Source: B10-G9 sp963712165
GTDB lineage: Bacteria > Chloroflexota > Anaerolineae > Anaerolineales > UBA11858
Direction: 5' to 3'
Assembly (NCBI GenBank): GCA_963712165.1
Contig: CAVQGY010000001.1
Location: 62,001 to 126,000 of the forward strand
Length of the DNA: 64,000 nucleotides
Positions 1 to 8,475 of this stretch are shown here, piece by piece. The notes beneath the pieces were generated by a model. That model was not told the DNA's origin. It saw only the letters and a list, made by a program, of their open reading frames with translations, and ran no database searches. Position numbers and translations under genes: made by a program. How positions within the stretch are numbered: the first letter of the stretch is position 1; every line of letters begins with the position of its first letter.

Positions 1-629
1 TGGAAATCTACCGAAATAAGACAGGTCTAATTCTTGTTATCTACCTGATGATCTTGTCATTGCTGCTGGGGTGCACTCCTGCAAGCGTTTCTGCAGTTCC
101 CACTCTCTCTTCCCAGGATACAGAGATTCCCGATCCAAAACCCGCTCCCAGAAGCACAGCAGCGCCGCTCCCAACCACTCCTTTTCAGTCCGATCAAATC
201 ATAGCGACGGGGTCCGCAACCGCCCAATCCCTCCCATCTGCAACGACATTTTTAATCTGCAAGGAAGGGGAGTTCGAAGCTGCTTATCATCAGCTGGTGC
301 CTTTTGGTGACCAGCTTCTGTTTTTGACTCACGAAGTAGGACGAATGGAGGAATTATCCAGGGGGAGGGCAGAGGAGATACTCGGTCTAATTCAAGAGTT
401 CGGCCCTGAACTTGAGGCTATCCCTGTTCCGCCGTGTATGCTGCCTGCCTATCACAGCCTGGTAGAGGCAAGGCTCTCACTGGAAGGCGCCCTAGGATCC
501 TTCCTGGGGGGAGAGGAAGACCTGGCTTTGGATCAGATCACAGAGACATTGCTTTCCATATCTGAGGCGGTGTATAACTTTGTGATCATGTCCTGGGAGC
601 TGACCGCCACCAGCACCCCGGAAAAATAA
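1..629 (+). CDS. Lipoprotein of unknown function, 5' end at the window edge
   Basis: The frame is open to the first base. The visible N-terminus is a lipoprotein signal: a short basic stretch (YRNK), a hydrophobic core and the lipobox LLLGC. The first ATG inside the window (48) would cut off the basic part, so I think the start is a codon straddling the edge: bases 1-2 are 'tg', which fits an NTG start just before Glu-Ile-Tyr. After the lipid Cys comes a Pro/Thr-rich linker of about 45 residues, then a mostly helical domain with two conserved-looking Cys (in FLICKEG and PPCMLPA), which may form a disulfide. The protein is probably anchored on the outer face of the membrane. No family recognised. 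Confidence 0.7.
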   Translation, partial: EIYRNKTGLILVIYLMILSLLLGCTPASVSAVPTLSSQDTEIPDPKPAPRSTAAPLPTTPFQSDQIIATGSATAQSLPSATTFLICKEGEFEAAYHQLVPFGDQLLFLTHEVGRMEELSRGRAEEILGLIQEFGPELEAIPVPPCMLPAYHSLVEARLSLEGALGSFLGGEEDLALDQITETLLSISEAVYNFVIMSWELTATSTPEK

Positions 630-717
630 ACCGAGATTCTGGTCTTGATAAAAAAGGTCCAGATCGGTCTGGCCCTTCAAATGAGCGGCAAAGCTTTGAT
701 CAGATAAAGTACCGGCA

Positions 718-1971
718 TCACTCCTCAAACCGGGCTGCAAGCCCAAATTCAAGATAGGCTTGTTCGGTATCTTCCCACAGATCCATCAGGGACTCATCTG
801 TTTTTCCAGTGGCATATTCATGGACCCGCTGAAACGGCCAGAACTTAAGCTCGACCTCGCCTAATACCCAATCGACAGTCCAGGAGAGCATGGCATCGAC
901 TGAAAAATTCCATTTACCGCCCGCCAGCTCACGCCGCACAACCTCCCCATAGTAACTGCCCAGCATAAACAGGGCCATTTTTTGCTGTTCATCATCTTGG
1001 ATTTTTCGGTAGATCTTCTTGATATGTTTGTCCAGGACCTTAAGGCTTTCCAGACTATCATCGAGGTGGATGCCGGCCTTTGAGATCCAGCGCCGGCAGG
1101 CCTCAGCGCCCTGCTGAGCGCGGGCTGCAGGAGGGAGTTCTGTATCATCAGGGGCGGCCAGCTCAGGGTACTTGGCGCGTAGATTGAATAGATAAAACAG
1201 CGCCTGAAAGTGATCAACATGAATCCTGGAAGAAACTGTTTCAAGGTCGAGCGATTTGACAGCCTCAGCCCGATTTTCCGGGGATGGGTCAAGCTCGTAG
1301 TTGATCAAGGCCTGAATTGTTGGGAAAATAAGCAGGGGCATCTCGGTGGCGCTGCTAAGCTTGGTCTTCCGGTCTTTTTTGATCCAATTTAAAGCCTCTT
1401 CTGCAGCCTCCTGTGCCAAATGATATTCTCCGATACACAGAAGGGCATAGGCTTTCTGGATTGTCCATTTCCACACGGCGGAATATTGTTTTGTTTCATC
1501 AAACTCAAGTAATTCTGACTCGTGAAAGCTCCTATTCTTCACTGCCCAGGAAAAGAGTTGCCCAGCTGCTGTGGAATCGCCTGATCGATCAGCACAAATT
1601 GCGGCCTCCATCTGGAGCATGCCTACTGTCATGCGATAGCCAAAATCCGGATAACGCTGGTCTCCATCATAAGCTGCTTCATTTCCCCGCCATAGATAAC
1701 GGCCGATGCGGTACCAGGCAAGCGCTGAAGAGACATTTCCAATGGCTTCATTAGCGGTTCCTACTGAGACCGCCAACGAAATAACAGTATCAATTTCAGA
1801 AGGGAGCGGTTTGCGTTGATCTCCCAGGTATGATGCAATCCTCTTGGAGATGGTTACAACATTCGGACCTTCAACTTCAGAATCGAAAAGGTTATTTTTC
1901 TGAAGGTGCGATATTCCTCTATTGATGAGTTTCTGGATTTCTGAGTTGAATGGTATACGGTAACCGGTCAT
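718..1971 (-). CDS. Helical, TPR-like cytoplasmic protein of unknown function
   Basis: 417 residues, no signal peptide, no membrane segment. The first two thirds are alpha-helical with TPR-like spacing of small and aromatic residues (SALAWYRIGRYLWRG, GEYHLAQEAAEEALNW). The last 100 residues (LGSYYGEVVRRELAGGKW, then a WPFQRVHEY segment) resemble a conserved C-terminal module often found in uncharacterised proteins of about this size. The neighbouring minus-strand gene 2007-2516 is 35 nt upstream, so the two may be co-transcribed. The function is not known; the helical repeat suggests protein-protein contacts. Confidence 0.7.
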   Translation of the reverse strand: MTGYRIPFNSEIQKLINRGISHLQKNNLFDSEVEGPNVVTISKRIASYLGDQRKPLPSEIDTVISLAVSVGTANEAIGNVSSALAWYRIGRYLWRGNEAAYDGDQRYPDFGYRMTVGMLQMEAAICADRSGDSTAAGQLFSWAVKNRSFHESELLEFDETKQYSAVWKWTIQKAYALLCIGEYHLAQEAAEEALNWIKKDRKTKLSSATEMPLLIFPTIQALINYELDPSPENRAEAVKSLDLETVSSRIHVDHFQALFYLFNLRAKYPELAAPDDTELPPAARAQQGAEACRRWISKAGIHLDDSLESLKVLDKHIKKIYRKIQDDEQQKMALFMLGSYYGEVVRRELAGGKWNFSVDAMLSWTVDWVLGEVELKFWPFQRVHEYATGKTDESLMDLWEDTEQAYLEFGLAARFEE

Positions 1972-2006
1972 ATGGAATAAAGGTCCCTTTTCTTAACTTT
2001 ATTTTG

Positions 2007-2516
2007 TTACTTGGATACTGCACTGATGATGATGTTAATTGTGTGTTCTACGGTTTTATCATCAAAATACTTCGCTGTGTTTCCTCCAAGATCACTCAGT
2101 AATTGAGCCGCGATTTCTGTGCTTCTAGGGTTGTTGATGAATATCTCGATCTCGATTTGACCTGATCGAAGAATGTTCTTTATAAGATCTGGGTCATCGG
2201 GGTAGAGTTTCGCGAACTGTTTTGTGAAGTAATCAATATCGACGTAGCGGGCATCGCCTAATTTGTAGATGTAGTTTTTGTTTGTATCTACGGCAAGTGT
2301 AGCGACCGCCTTGGCTTCCAGGATTCTATAAAGAGCTCCTTCCTGATCCAGACTAGGCAAATACTTTTGACAGACCCCCATAACTTTAGTGTAGCTAATC
2401 AGCAACACCATGTCAAGAAAATTAGTTCTTGACATGATGGTGGGATTCAGTAACAGAAGCGGGTTGATATTCTGTGAATTGTCTCCGTTTGCTAGCTGTG
2501 TAAAAAAAAACTTCAA
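2007..2516 (-). CDS. Hypothetical protein, start uncertain
   Basis: About 169 residues, no recognised family. The first possible start is a TTG with no purine-rich Shine-Dalgarno sequence; an in-frame stop lies a few codons upstream, and the next candidate is the ATG at IMSRTNF, about 27 residues in. The middle (RILEAKAVATLAVDTNKNYIYKL) and C-terminal half look like a folded alpha/beta domain. No signal peptide or TM segment is clear. It sits upstream of, and in the same direction as, the TPR-like gene ending at 718. Confidence 0.5.
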   Translation of the reverse strand: MKFFFTQLANGDNSQNINPLLLLNPTIMSRTNFLDMVLLISYTKVMGVCQKYLPSLDQEGALYRILEAKAVATLAVDTNKNYIYKLGDARYVDIDYFTKQFAKLYPDDPDLIKNILRSGQIEIEIFINNPRSTEIAAQLLSDLGGNTAKYFDDKTVEHTINIIISAVSK

Positions 2517-2648
2517 GGAGTAAAAAGCTAGAGGGAACTAGAGGTAGAAAACCAAGCCGCCAAACCAGTTGTTGGAAGAGTCGCGGAGCCTGCTTTGATC
2601 ATTTCATTCTGTTCAGGTCTGTGTCACCAAGCCTTGTTGAGACCTCAA

Positions 2649-3464
2649 TCAATCATCACAGCTTGGAGGACCAGCAAAGTCCCACACCTCGTTAGCGTAG
2701 AGGTGTCCGGTTGAAGTCCATTTCCCATCACAGCTGGTATAAGAGAACTCGTACTCGCCATAGAGGATCGAGTGAGTCGAGACTCCATAACCGAAGGGGA
2801 AAGTATATGTCACAGGTCCGACCAGGGTGAAGGTGTCTGTCGTCCCGGAGTAGTTCTCCAGGCGGATGTTCTTGCAGTTGTCGCCAGCGCACTCCCCGGC
2901 AGGTCCATCAAGCGTGGGGGTAGGATTTGGTGGCAAGCGATGCAGAGTCCAGTAATCTGTCTTCATAATCTCCTGGTAACCCGCCTTTAAGCATTGACCG
3001 GCAGGTATGACACGATAGGGACCAATCCTTAAATCCGTACCCGGGATTTGGATCTCGAACCTGCCTTGCCCATCTGTTCGCCCAGTATAGGCAATAGTGC
3101 CGCCGCCTGTAGACCGCCAGAGTTTGAGGTTGATGACCACAGGACGGTTGGATTGTGCCTGCTCATATTCAATGAAGTCATAATCAACGCTATTGATCGT
3201 AGTTCTGCCTGACTCTCGCCACACAGTTGCCAAGCTTCCTGCAACCTTGTAGTTGTCTGGCCCCGGATGATATGTGACCTGCATATTGAATTCACAGAAA
3301 ACTACCTTCTTTCGGTCATCATGTTCGCCAAAGTCCCACATGAACATGGGATCATCAATCCGGTCAGTCGTGAAAGTTGCTTTATTTCCTTCCAGAATTG
3401 CTGGTTGATATTCCCAATAAGGTGGAAAGAATGGAATATCTCTTACTTGATTAAGAATCAGTAT
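2649..3464 (-). pseudogene. Secreted-type protein lacking a 5' end
   Basis: The first ATG gives 232 residues without a signal peptide, yet the same frame stays open for 39 more codons upstream (to a TAA at 3465-3467) and those codons look coding (DIPFFPPYWEYQPAILEG). None of them is ATG, GTG or TTG. The content is typical of exported proteins: Cys pairs, a beta-rich middle domain (GRTDGQGRFEIQIPGTDLR) and a C-terminal module of the kind 'NYSGTTDTFTLVGPVTYTF ... GEYEFSYTSC'. I infer that the signal peptide and start were lost, probably by a deletion or frameshift near 3470, next to the histidine-kinase promoter on the other strand. Confidence 0.55.
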
Positions 3465-3550
3465 TTAATCATTGGGGACCTGAAATATTGGTCCGCCAGC
3501 CAGAATTAGGTCTGAAGTTATCGAATTTTTTCTTTACAGGGCAGGCAGTC

Positions 3551-3580
3551 TGGAAAACTCTCAAACTAATCCTGTATAAT
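3551..3580 (+). promoter_or_regulatory. Likely sigma-70-type promoter of the histidine kinase operon
   Basis: A perfect TATAAT lies at 3575-3580, with TGGAAA at 3551-3556 (4 of 6 matches to TTGACA, spacer 18). It is 43 nt upstream of the kinase ATG at 3623, and supports that start over in-frame codons further upstream. Confidence 0.5.
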
Positions 3581-3622
3581 GATCTAGGAGTCAGCTTTGA
3601 AACCGGGTTATCACTGGAGAAA

Positions 3623-5155
3623 ATGGACCAAGATTATCGCAGGATCTTTGAGACTGTGTGTGACGGGTTGATCATCACCGACCTGGAAACCGGCCTGGTA
3701 GTGGAGGCGAACCCTGCGGCTTGTATGTTGCATGGCTGCACCCGGGATGAGTTCATCGGGCAGCAGATGGCAGATTTTATCGACCACAACTGTCATCAAG
3801 CGTTCCAGGAGTATATCCTGAGATTTCAAAGGGATGGCGTGTTCGAAGCCCGGCTGCTGCATACCCGCCAGAGCGGTGAAACTTTCTATGCAGAATGGCG
3901 GGGAAAGCGGCTTTCATATCTAAATCAATCCTGTTTCCTCGGCATTGTCCGTGATATCAGCAAAGAGACTCTTTTGGACCAATCCCTGTCGCGGCGTGTG
4001 GGTACTCGCAAACAGGAGCAAGATATCTTGTTGGATATCTCTCGTACACTGGCATCGACGCCTGAACTCCAACCAGGAATGATCCTCGATCAATTGCGGG
4101 AGCTTTTCGAGTATACCCAGGGATGTTTGTTTGTATTAAATGACGTTAGATTGATTTCCTTGGCAACCCACGGCACACCACAATTGGATCACTCACCACA
4201 ATTCCAGATCGACCTGCAGAGCCTAGACGCCAATGATATCATATTGAATGAACGTCAACCCATTCGGGTTGCTGACCTGTCAGGTGATGACTCAATTTCG
4301 CACTTATTTCGATTGCTGCTAGATGGTGAAGCTGCTCATTTACGGACAGGCGCGCGATCCTGGATGTGGGTCCCGCTGGCGGTGAAAGACCGCTTGATTG
4401 GTGGACTGGGCTTAGCACACGAGAGAGTGAATCATTTTACTAATCATCACGCTTCTCTGGCACTCAGTGTAGCCAATCAGGTAGCGCTAACCATGGTTAA
4501 TGCAGAGTTAAATGAACAAGCCCAGGCGCTTGCCGTGATGGAAGAACGCCAGCGGCTGGCGCGAAATTTGCATGATGCTATCAACCAATCACTTTTCACG
4601 GCAGGATTAATTGCCGAAGTTTTACCGCGTCTCTGGGAACAGGATCAAGACTTGGCTCGGCACTCTCTCAAGGACCTGCACAGGTTGACGCGCAGCGCTC
4701 AAGCTGAGATGCGGGCCCTTTTAGCTGAACTGCGGCCAGCAACTCTGACCGACACTGAATTAGGTGAACTCATCAAGCTTTTAGGGTATGCGCTTTCAGG
4801 ACGGATCGATATCCCGGTTGTAGTTGATACAGCGGAGGATATTAACATGCCCTCCGTTGTGCAGATCGCGTTTTACAGAGTGTGTCAGGAGGGATTGAAC
4901 AACATTGCCAAACATGCCGATGCCAGCCGGGTTGATATTGATTTGCATCAGGCTGGTGCTGGAATAACACTGCGTATACGTGATAACGGCAAGGGTTTTG
5001 ACCAAAATCAAATCATCTCCGGCCACTATGGCTTACAAATGATGCAGGAAAGGTCTGAGGCAGTGGGCGCTCAATTAATTGTGACAAGCCAACCGGGTCA
5101 AGGCACGGAGCTTAACATGCACTGGGATGACAAAACGCAGAAGGAGGGAAGATGA
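3623..5155 (+). CDS. PAS-GAF sensor histidine kinase, NarL/DegS class
   Basis: 510 residues. Order: PAS domain (about 1-120, beginning DYRRIFETVCDGLIITD), GAF domain (about 140-310), a dimerisation/phosphoacceptor segment of the HisKA_3 type (RQRLARNLHDAINQSLF, with the His of LHD as acceptor) and a HATPase domain with N-box CQEGLNNIAKHA and G-box IRDNGKGFD. No transmembrane segment, so it is a cytoplasmic sensor; the ligand is unknown. The ATG at 3623 is preferred: it follows a GGAG and the TATAAT at 3575, and the PAS fold starts just after it, whereas the upstream extension is not domain-like. The stop overlaps the response-regulator ATG by 4 nt (ATGA), so the two are translationally coupled. 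Confidence 0.9.
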   Translation: MDQDYRRIFETVCDGLIITDLETGLVVEANPAACMLHGCTRDEFIGQQMADFIDHNCHQAFQEYILRFQRDGVFEARLLHTRQSGETFYAEWRGKRLSYLNQSCFLGIVRDISKETLLDQSLSRRVGTRKQEQDILLDISRTLASTPELQPGMILDQLRELFEYTQGCLFVLNDVRLISLATHGTPQLDHSPQFQIDLQSLDANDIILNERQPIRVADLSGDDSISHLFRLLLDGEAAHLRTGARSWMWVPLAVKDRLIGGLGLAHERVNHFTNHHASLALSVANQVALTMVNAELNEQAQALAVMEERQRLARNLHDAINQSLFTAGLIAEVLPRLWEQDQDLARHSLKDLHRLTRSAQAEMRALLAELRPATLTDTELGELIKLLGYALSGRIDIPVVVDTAEDINMPSVVQIAFYRVCQEGLNNIAKHADASRVDIDLHQAGAGITLRIRDNGKGFDQNQIISGHYGLQMMQERSEAVGAQLIVTSQPGQGTELNMHWDDKTQKEGR

Positions 5156-5799
5156 CAGATTTTCACTCCGATCCCATTCGGGTAATGCTGGTTGATGATC
5201 ATACAATGGTGAGAAAAGGATTAGCCCTCTTTATAAAAGCATTTGATGATCTGGAATTGGTGGGTGAAGCCGGAAGCGGACCGGCAGCTATCCAGCTCTG
5301 TAGTGAAATCAGGCCGAATGTCGTGTTGATGGATATGGTTATGCCGGAGATGGACGGTGTAGCCACTACGCATGCCATCCGCCAACAGTTTCCAGAGATC
5401 CAGGTGATTGCCTTGACCAGCTACAAGGAAGGAGATATGGTCAAGAACGCTCTGGAAGCCGGGGCAATTGCCTACCTGCTTAAAAATGTCTCCGCTGCTG
5501 AGCTGGCCCGGGCTATCCGGGCTGCCCATTCTGGCCGCGCTACCCTCTCGCCAGAAGCTGCTCAGGCACTTGTTCAAAGTTCCAATCAGCCGCCTGTACC
5601 CGGTCTGGATTTAACTGAGCGCGAACGCGAAGTTCTCTCCCTGGTAGTTGAGGGGCTGAATAACACTCAGATTGCAGAAAGACTGACCGTAAGCCCGTCC
5701 ACCATCAAATCTCATGTCAGCAGTATTCTTTCCAAACTTGGGGTTACCACCCGGACAGAAGCAGTCACCCTGGCTTTCAGACATAAACTAGTGTCCTGA
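5152..5799 (+). CDS. NarL/FixJ-type response regulator
   Basis: 215 residues: a receiver domain (acidic pair D15/D16, phosphoacceptor D61 in LMDMVMPEMDG, Lys in LLKNVS) and a C-terminal LuxR-type HTH (LTEREREVLSLVVEGLNN, then SPSTIKSHVSSILSKL). It is the cognate partner of the kinase just upstream, with a 4-nt overlap and an AAGGAGG-type ribosome site inside the kinase 3' end. The likely role is activation or repression of target promoters on phosphorylation; the following stress genes are plausible targets but nothing in the sequence proves it. A degraded copy of its last 38 codons plus the terminator is found again at 6985-7172. Confidence 0.93.
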   Translation: MTDFHSDPIRVMLVDDHTMVRKGLALFIKAFDDLELVGEAGSGPAAIQLCSEIRPNVVLMDMVMPEMDGVATTHAIRQQFPEIQVIALTSYKEGDMVKNALEAGAIAYLLKNVSAAELARAIRAAHSGRATLSPEAAQALVQSSNQPPVPGLDLTEREREVLSLVVEGLNNTQIAERLTVSPSTIKSHVSSILSKLGVTTRTEAVTLAFRHKLVS

Positions 5800-5840
5800 C
5801 CAATCTCCTATAAAGATCCCCCAAATGGCGGATGATAATA

Positions 5841-5874
5841 CTCCCCGGTCGTCAGATGCGGCCGGGGAGTCTTT
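5841..5874 (+). terminator. Rho-independent terminator after the response regulator
   Basis: Inverted repeat CTCCCCGG (5841-5848) / CCGGGGAG (5862-5869), 13-nt loop, followed by a short T-rich tail. A diverged copy of the same hairpin lies at 7146-7172. Confidence 0.65.
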
Positions 5875-5920
5875 AACGTATGATGATATGGAAGTATAAA
5901 ACCCTTAAAAGGAGACCAAC

Positions 5921-6253
5921 ATGAGCATATTTACTGATGTCTTTAACAAAATCATTGGAAAGATCAAAGGCCTGGATCCCAGCGTTTCAACCCTATCAGA
6001 TGTTAACCTAACCACTGAGCTTGACAACATGGTTGGAGACAGGAATCTCAATTGGAGAGTTTCCGTGGTAGATTTCTTGAAAGTGATCGGCGCGGATAGC
6101 AGTAGAGAAAATAGAGACGCCCTTGCAAAAGAACTGGGTGTCGACCCTAGCTTTAAAAGCGGAAGCGCAGAGAAGAACGAAGCTCTCCGAAAAGCCCTCT
6201 TTAAGAAGATCGCAAAAAATGGCGGGAATATCCCTGCTTCACTGTTAGATTAA
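5921..6253 (+). CDS. DUF3597-family protein
   Basis: 110 residues beginning MSIFTDVFNKIIGKIKG. The C-terminal two thirds match the DUF3597 pattern: an LNWRVSVVDFLKVIGAD segment, then an ALAKELGV helix and a closing KKIAKNGGNIPASLLD. The domain is small, helical and LysM-adjacent in some other proteins; its biochemical role is not established. A clear AAGGAG stands 7 nt before the ATG. The gene follows the response-regulator terminator, so it is probably transcribed on its own, within a run of small stress-type genes. Confidence 0.82.
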   Translation: MSIFTDVFNKIIGKIKGLDPSVSTLSDVNLTTELDNMVGDRNLNWRVSVVDFLKVIGADSSRENRDALAKELGVDPSFKSGSAEKNEALRKALFKKIAKNGGNIPASLLD

Positions 6254-6579
6254 TAACCACACAATTTGCCACACTTACTGCTGTTTCTTCACCAGTACAA
6301 GCCCACTATATCTGATTGGGCATCACCTGGCCGGTAAACTGGATGGTAGGAGACTTTTTAATCTGATGACCACACTGTCTCCCGGTTTATGATGCTCACC
6401 TTATAACGGCAGGCTCTTCTTGTTTACACACAGATGCTTTTGGACATCTATTGACTTCGTGCCAGAATGTAATTTCAGATTGTAAAAGAGGGAACTGATT
6501 TGTTTGGAAATGAAAGAAGCAGTCTACCAGGTAATACCTATTTATTAAAATGTAGTTATGTAAACAAAGGAAAAAAGCC
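6254..6579. other. Intergenic stretch without a recognised gene
   Basis: AT-rich, no ORF with coding character and no convincing terminator or operator. The 90 nt before the dodecin ATG (tttggaaatg, tatttattaa) are promoter-like in composition only. Confidence 0.5.
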
Positions 6580-6783
6580 ATGTCTATAGCCAAGGTTTCA
6601 GAAATTAGTGCAACATCGAGTGTGAGTTTTGATGATGCCATCCAGCAAGGGATTGCTCGAGCAAACAAAACTCTCCGGAATGTAAAAAGCGTTTGGATCA
6701 AAGAACAACAAGTACGGGTTGAAAATGAGAAAATATCCGAATACCAAGTGAACATGGCGATAACTTTCATCATTGACGATTGA
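6580..6783 (+). CDS. Dodecin family flavin-binding protein
   Basis: 67 residues with the dodecin pattern: SIAKVSEISATSSVSFDDAI, helix QQGIARANKTLRNVKSVW, then the beta strands QQVRVENEKISEYQVNMAI. Dodecins form hollow dodecamers that bind flavin pairs (riboflavin, FMN or FAD) and buffer free flavin in the cytoplasm. The flavin-stacking Trp of archaeal dodecins would sit near the KSVW segment, where a Trp is present. The ribosome site is AAAGGAAAA about 6 nt upstream. The gene is monocistronic, with more than 300 nt to its upstream neighbour; I see no recognisable operator there. Confidence 0.85.
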   Translation: MSIAKVSEISATSSVSFDDAIQQGIARANKTLRNVKSVWIKEQQVRVENEKISEYQVNMAITFIIDD

Positions 6784-6984
6784 GCTGTGTTAAGTGAGAG
6801 TTTGGCACGCGGACGAACTACCTGATAATCAAAAGAAGACCAAACCTACGCCTTAATCGGTCCAGAAAGGTGCCGGGTGGGAATCATGAAAAGAATTTTA
6901 CTCTTATCGGCTAGGATCGTTCTGCAGGGCACGGATCTGCGCCTTGTTAATTCTAGTAAGCAGGAATGATCGTCCCCGCACCTG

Positions 6985-7172
6985 ATGCTGGCCGTGAGTC
7001 CAGTCACCTTCAGATCCCTCCTTAACAGGATCTTCTCTAAACTCGAGATAACCGCCTGGACAGAAGCAGAGACCCTGGCGTTCAGTAATAAACACTACAC
7101 CTGGGGATCTAAAAAAAAGATCCCCCAAATGGCGGAGGACAAGACTCCCCAGTCGCCAGATGCGGCCGGGGA
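6985..7172 (+). repeat. Diverged duplicate of response-regulator 3' end and terminator
   Basis: Codons 6985-7100 read MLAVSPVTFRSLLNRIFSKL followed by EITAWTEAETLAFSNKH, which aligns without gaps with the end of the response regulator at 5685-5790 (LTVSPSTIKSHVSSILSKL and then GVTTRTEAVTLAFRHK). Downstream, GATCCCCCAAATGGCGGA and the CTCCCC...GGCCGGGGAG hairpin of 5815-5870 recur at 7120-7172. The copy has lost its stop codon, so the frame runs through the old terminator into the receiver-domain gene. It is a pseudogene fragment, not an active HTH: the recognition helix is altered and the rest of the domain is absent. Confidence 0.75.
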
Positions 7173-7194
7173 GTTTGTATTGTATCCTGAGTAT

Positions 7195-7566
7195 ATGACC
7201 AGTGCATATTTAGCTGACGCCAATCCTGATGAGCTTTCTGCCTTACGGCTTCTCTTGCATGATAACAAAATAGAGATAACTGGTGAGGCAGGGGATTGGT
7301 TGACCGCCTTGGCTCAGGCGCCAGACAGCAATTCGGATATTTTATTAATTGATTGGGCTTTACTTCCAAGAGAGTCGACTGAAGCTCTTAAAACACTCAG
7401 AAAAGCCTGTCCGGCTGCACTGGTCATTGTACTTATCAGCCACCTGGATGCCCGACAGCAAGCAGCTCTATCTGCAGGCGCCGATGTGTTTATCAGCAAG
7501 GGGGAGCTACCCGAGCGTATTTCGGAGCATTTGCGGGCCGCTGCTGCAAGGGTTGGTTCTAAATGA
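7195..7566 (+). CDS. Stand-alone receiver-domain protein
   Basis: 123 residues from the ATG at 7195. It is a CheY-like receiver fold: acidic/amide residues D8 and N10 replace the usual acidic pair, the phosphoacceptor is D53 (ILLIDW), S82 occupies the Thr/Ser position and K102 (FISKGE) the conserved Lys. There is no output domain, so it acts by protein contact or as a phosphate sink. The same frame is open upstream to 6985, but that part is the decayed HTH and terminator copy described separately, so I exclude it. The ribosome site is weak. Probably once a full response regulator whose pieces have been shuffled; no kinase lies next to it. Confidence 0.65.
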   Translation: MTSAYLADANPDELSALRLLLHDNKIEITGEAGDWLTALAQAPDSNSDILLIDWALLPRESTEALKTLRKACPAALVIVLISHLDARQQAALSAGADVFISKGELPERISEHLRAAAARVGSK

Positions 7567-7727
7567 GATGGGCAGCACGAGATACACCTGATTATATCTG
7601 GATCAAAAACCACCAAGAAACTAAGCTTCAAGATCTGTAAAGCAAAAGAAGCAGCATCCCAATCCCTTTACCCCTGGAATGGAATTGGAAAAAGCAAAAT
7701 AATACAAATTTACACAAAGGAGAAAAA

Positions 7728-7982
7728 ATGAACATCATCATCTATCTGATCGCAGGAGCGATTGTTGGCTATATAGCCAGCCGAATCATGAAAACCAGCG
7801 GACAACAAGGCTTGCTGCTTAATATCGTAGTTGGCGTTGTGGGTGCTTTCCTGGCTGGTTATTTCATCAGCCCCCTCCTGGGTATAGGCACGATCAACGA
7901 CGCCATTACCCTGCCAACCATGCTGGTAACACTGCTGGGTTCCGTAGTTCTGCTCTGGGTTATTAAGCTGATCCGCAAATAA
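7728..7982 (+). CDS. GlsB/YeaQ/YmgE-family membrane stress protein
   Basis: 84 residues, three hydrophobic segments (IIYLIAGAIVGYIASRIM; LLLNIVVGVVGAFLAGYFI; LPTMLVTLLGSVVLLWVIKL). The Gly-rich first and second helices are the hallmark of the GlsB/YeaQ/YmgE transglycosylase-associated-protein family, induced by stress in many bacteria; the molecular role is not settled. AAAGGAG sits 6 nt before the ATG. It is followed 112 nt later by another very small membrane protein with a similar ribosome site. Confidence 0.85.
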   Translation: MNIIIYLIAGAIVGYIASRIMKTSGQQGLLLNIVVGVVGAFLAGYFISPLLGIGTINDAITLPTMLVTLLGSVVLLWVIKLIRK

Positions 7983-8094
7983 AAAAAAACAACAAAGCCA
8001 TATCACCTGAGCCAAAGAATAGGACAATAATGTTCCCTTGGCTGAAAACCGTACCTTTCAAACCTATTATGAATGATCAAAGGAGAATACTCTC

Positions 8095-8271
8095 ATGAAC
8101 CTCAAACTTAGTGCGCCTAAAGTCGTTACTTTTTGGATCGCTGTCATCCTGGCGGTACTTGGTATCCTGGGATCACAAGGCATCCTCTCAGGGCTCGGGG
8201 GCTATGCTTTCTGGCTGGTGGTGGCAGGGTTTGTCTTGTTAGCCCTTGCTACCTTATTCAAAGATCTCTAG
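8095..8271 (+). CDS. 58-residue two-helix membrane protein
   Basis: A short ORF, MNLKLSAPKVVTFWIAVILA at the N-terminus and LATLFKDL at the C-terminus. Two hydrophobic helices (about 12-29 and 36-53) joined by a Gly-rich turn (SGLGGY), with basic residues at the N-terminus. AAAGGAG lies about 9 nt upstream of the ATG. Helix content, spacing and ribosome site argue that it is a genuine gene. I recall similar small 'SAPK(K/V)VTFWIA' proteins in Chloroflexota, but no function is known. Confidence 0.65.
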   Translation: MNLKLSAPKVVTFWIAVILAVLGILGSQGILSGLGGYAFWLVVAGFVLLALATLFKDL

Positions 8272-8284
8272 CCCATTGATATGA

Positions 8285-8343
8285 GACCGGACTGTCTTTT
8301 GCCAGGAGGATTTCCGTGAGTCCCCCTTGTAAACAGTCCGGTC
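8285..8343. terminator. Long-loop inverted repeat after the small membrane gene
   Basis: Perfect 11-bp arms GACCGGACTGT (8285-8295) and ACAGTCCGGTC (8333-8343) around a 37-nt loop. There is no U tract on the right side, so a simple Rho-independent terminator is not certain; it could be a processing hairpin. Confidence 0.45.
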
Positions 8344-8475
8344 CTCCAGTTATTTTCTAAAGACCGGAGTGGGATGCTCAAAACCTGTGATCCGAATCCA
8401 GGATGCCCGGTAGCAAATATTGCCCAAAAAGCTCAATAATTAACTAACAAGGAATGGAGTCAAAACGGAGAGACC

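Noticed and set aside
3488..3622. N-terminal 45-residue extension of the histidine kinase
   Set aside because: It lies across the TATAAT promoter, is not domain-like, and the ATG at 3623 has its own ribosome site directly before the PAS domain.
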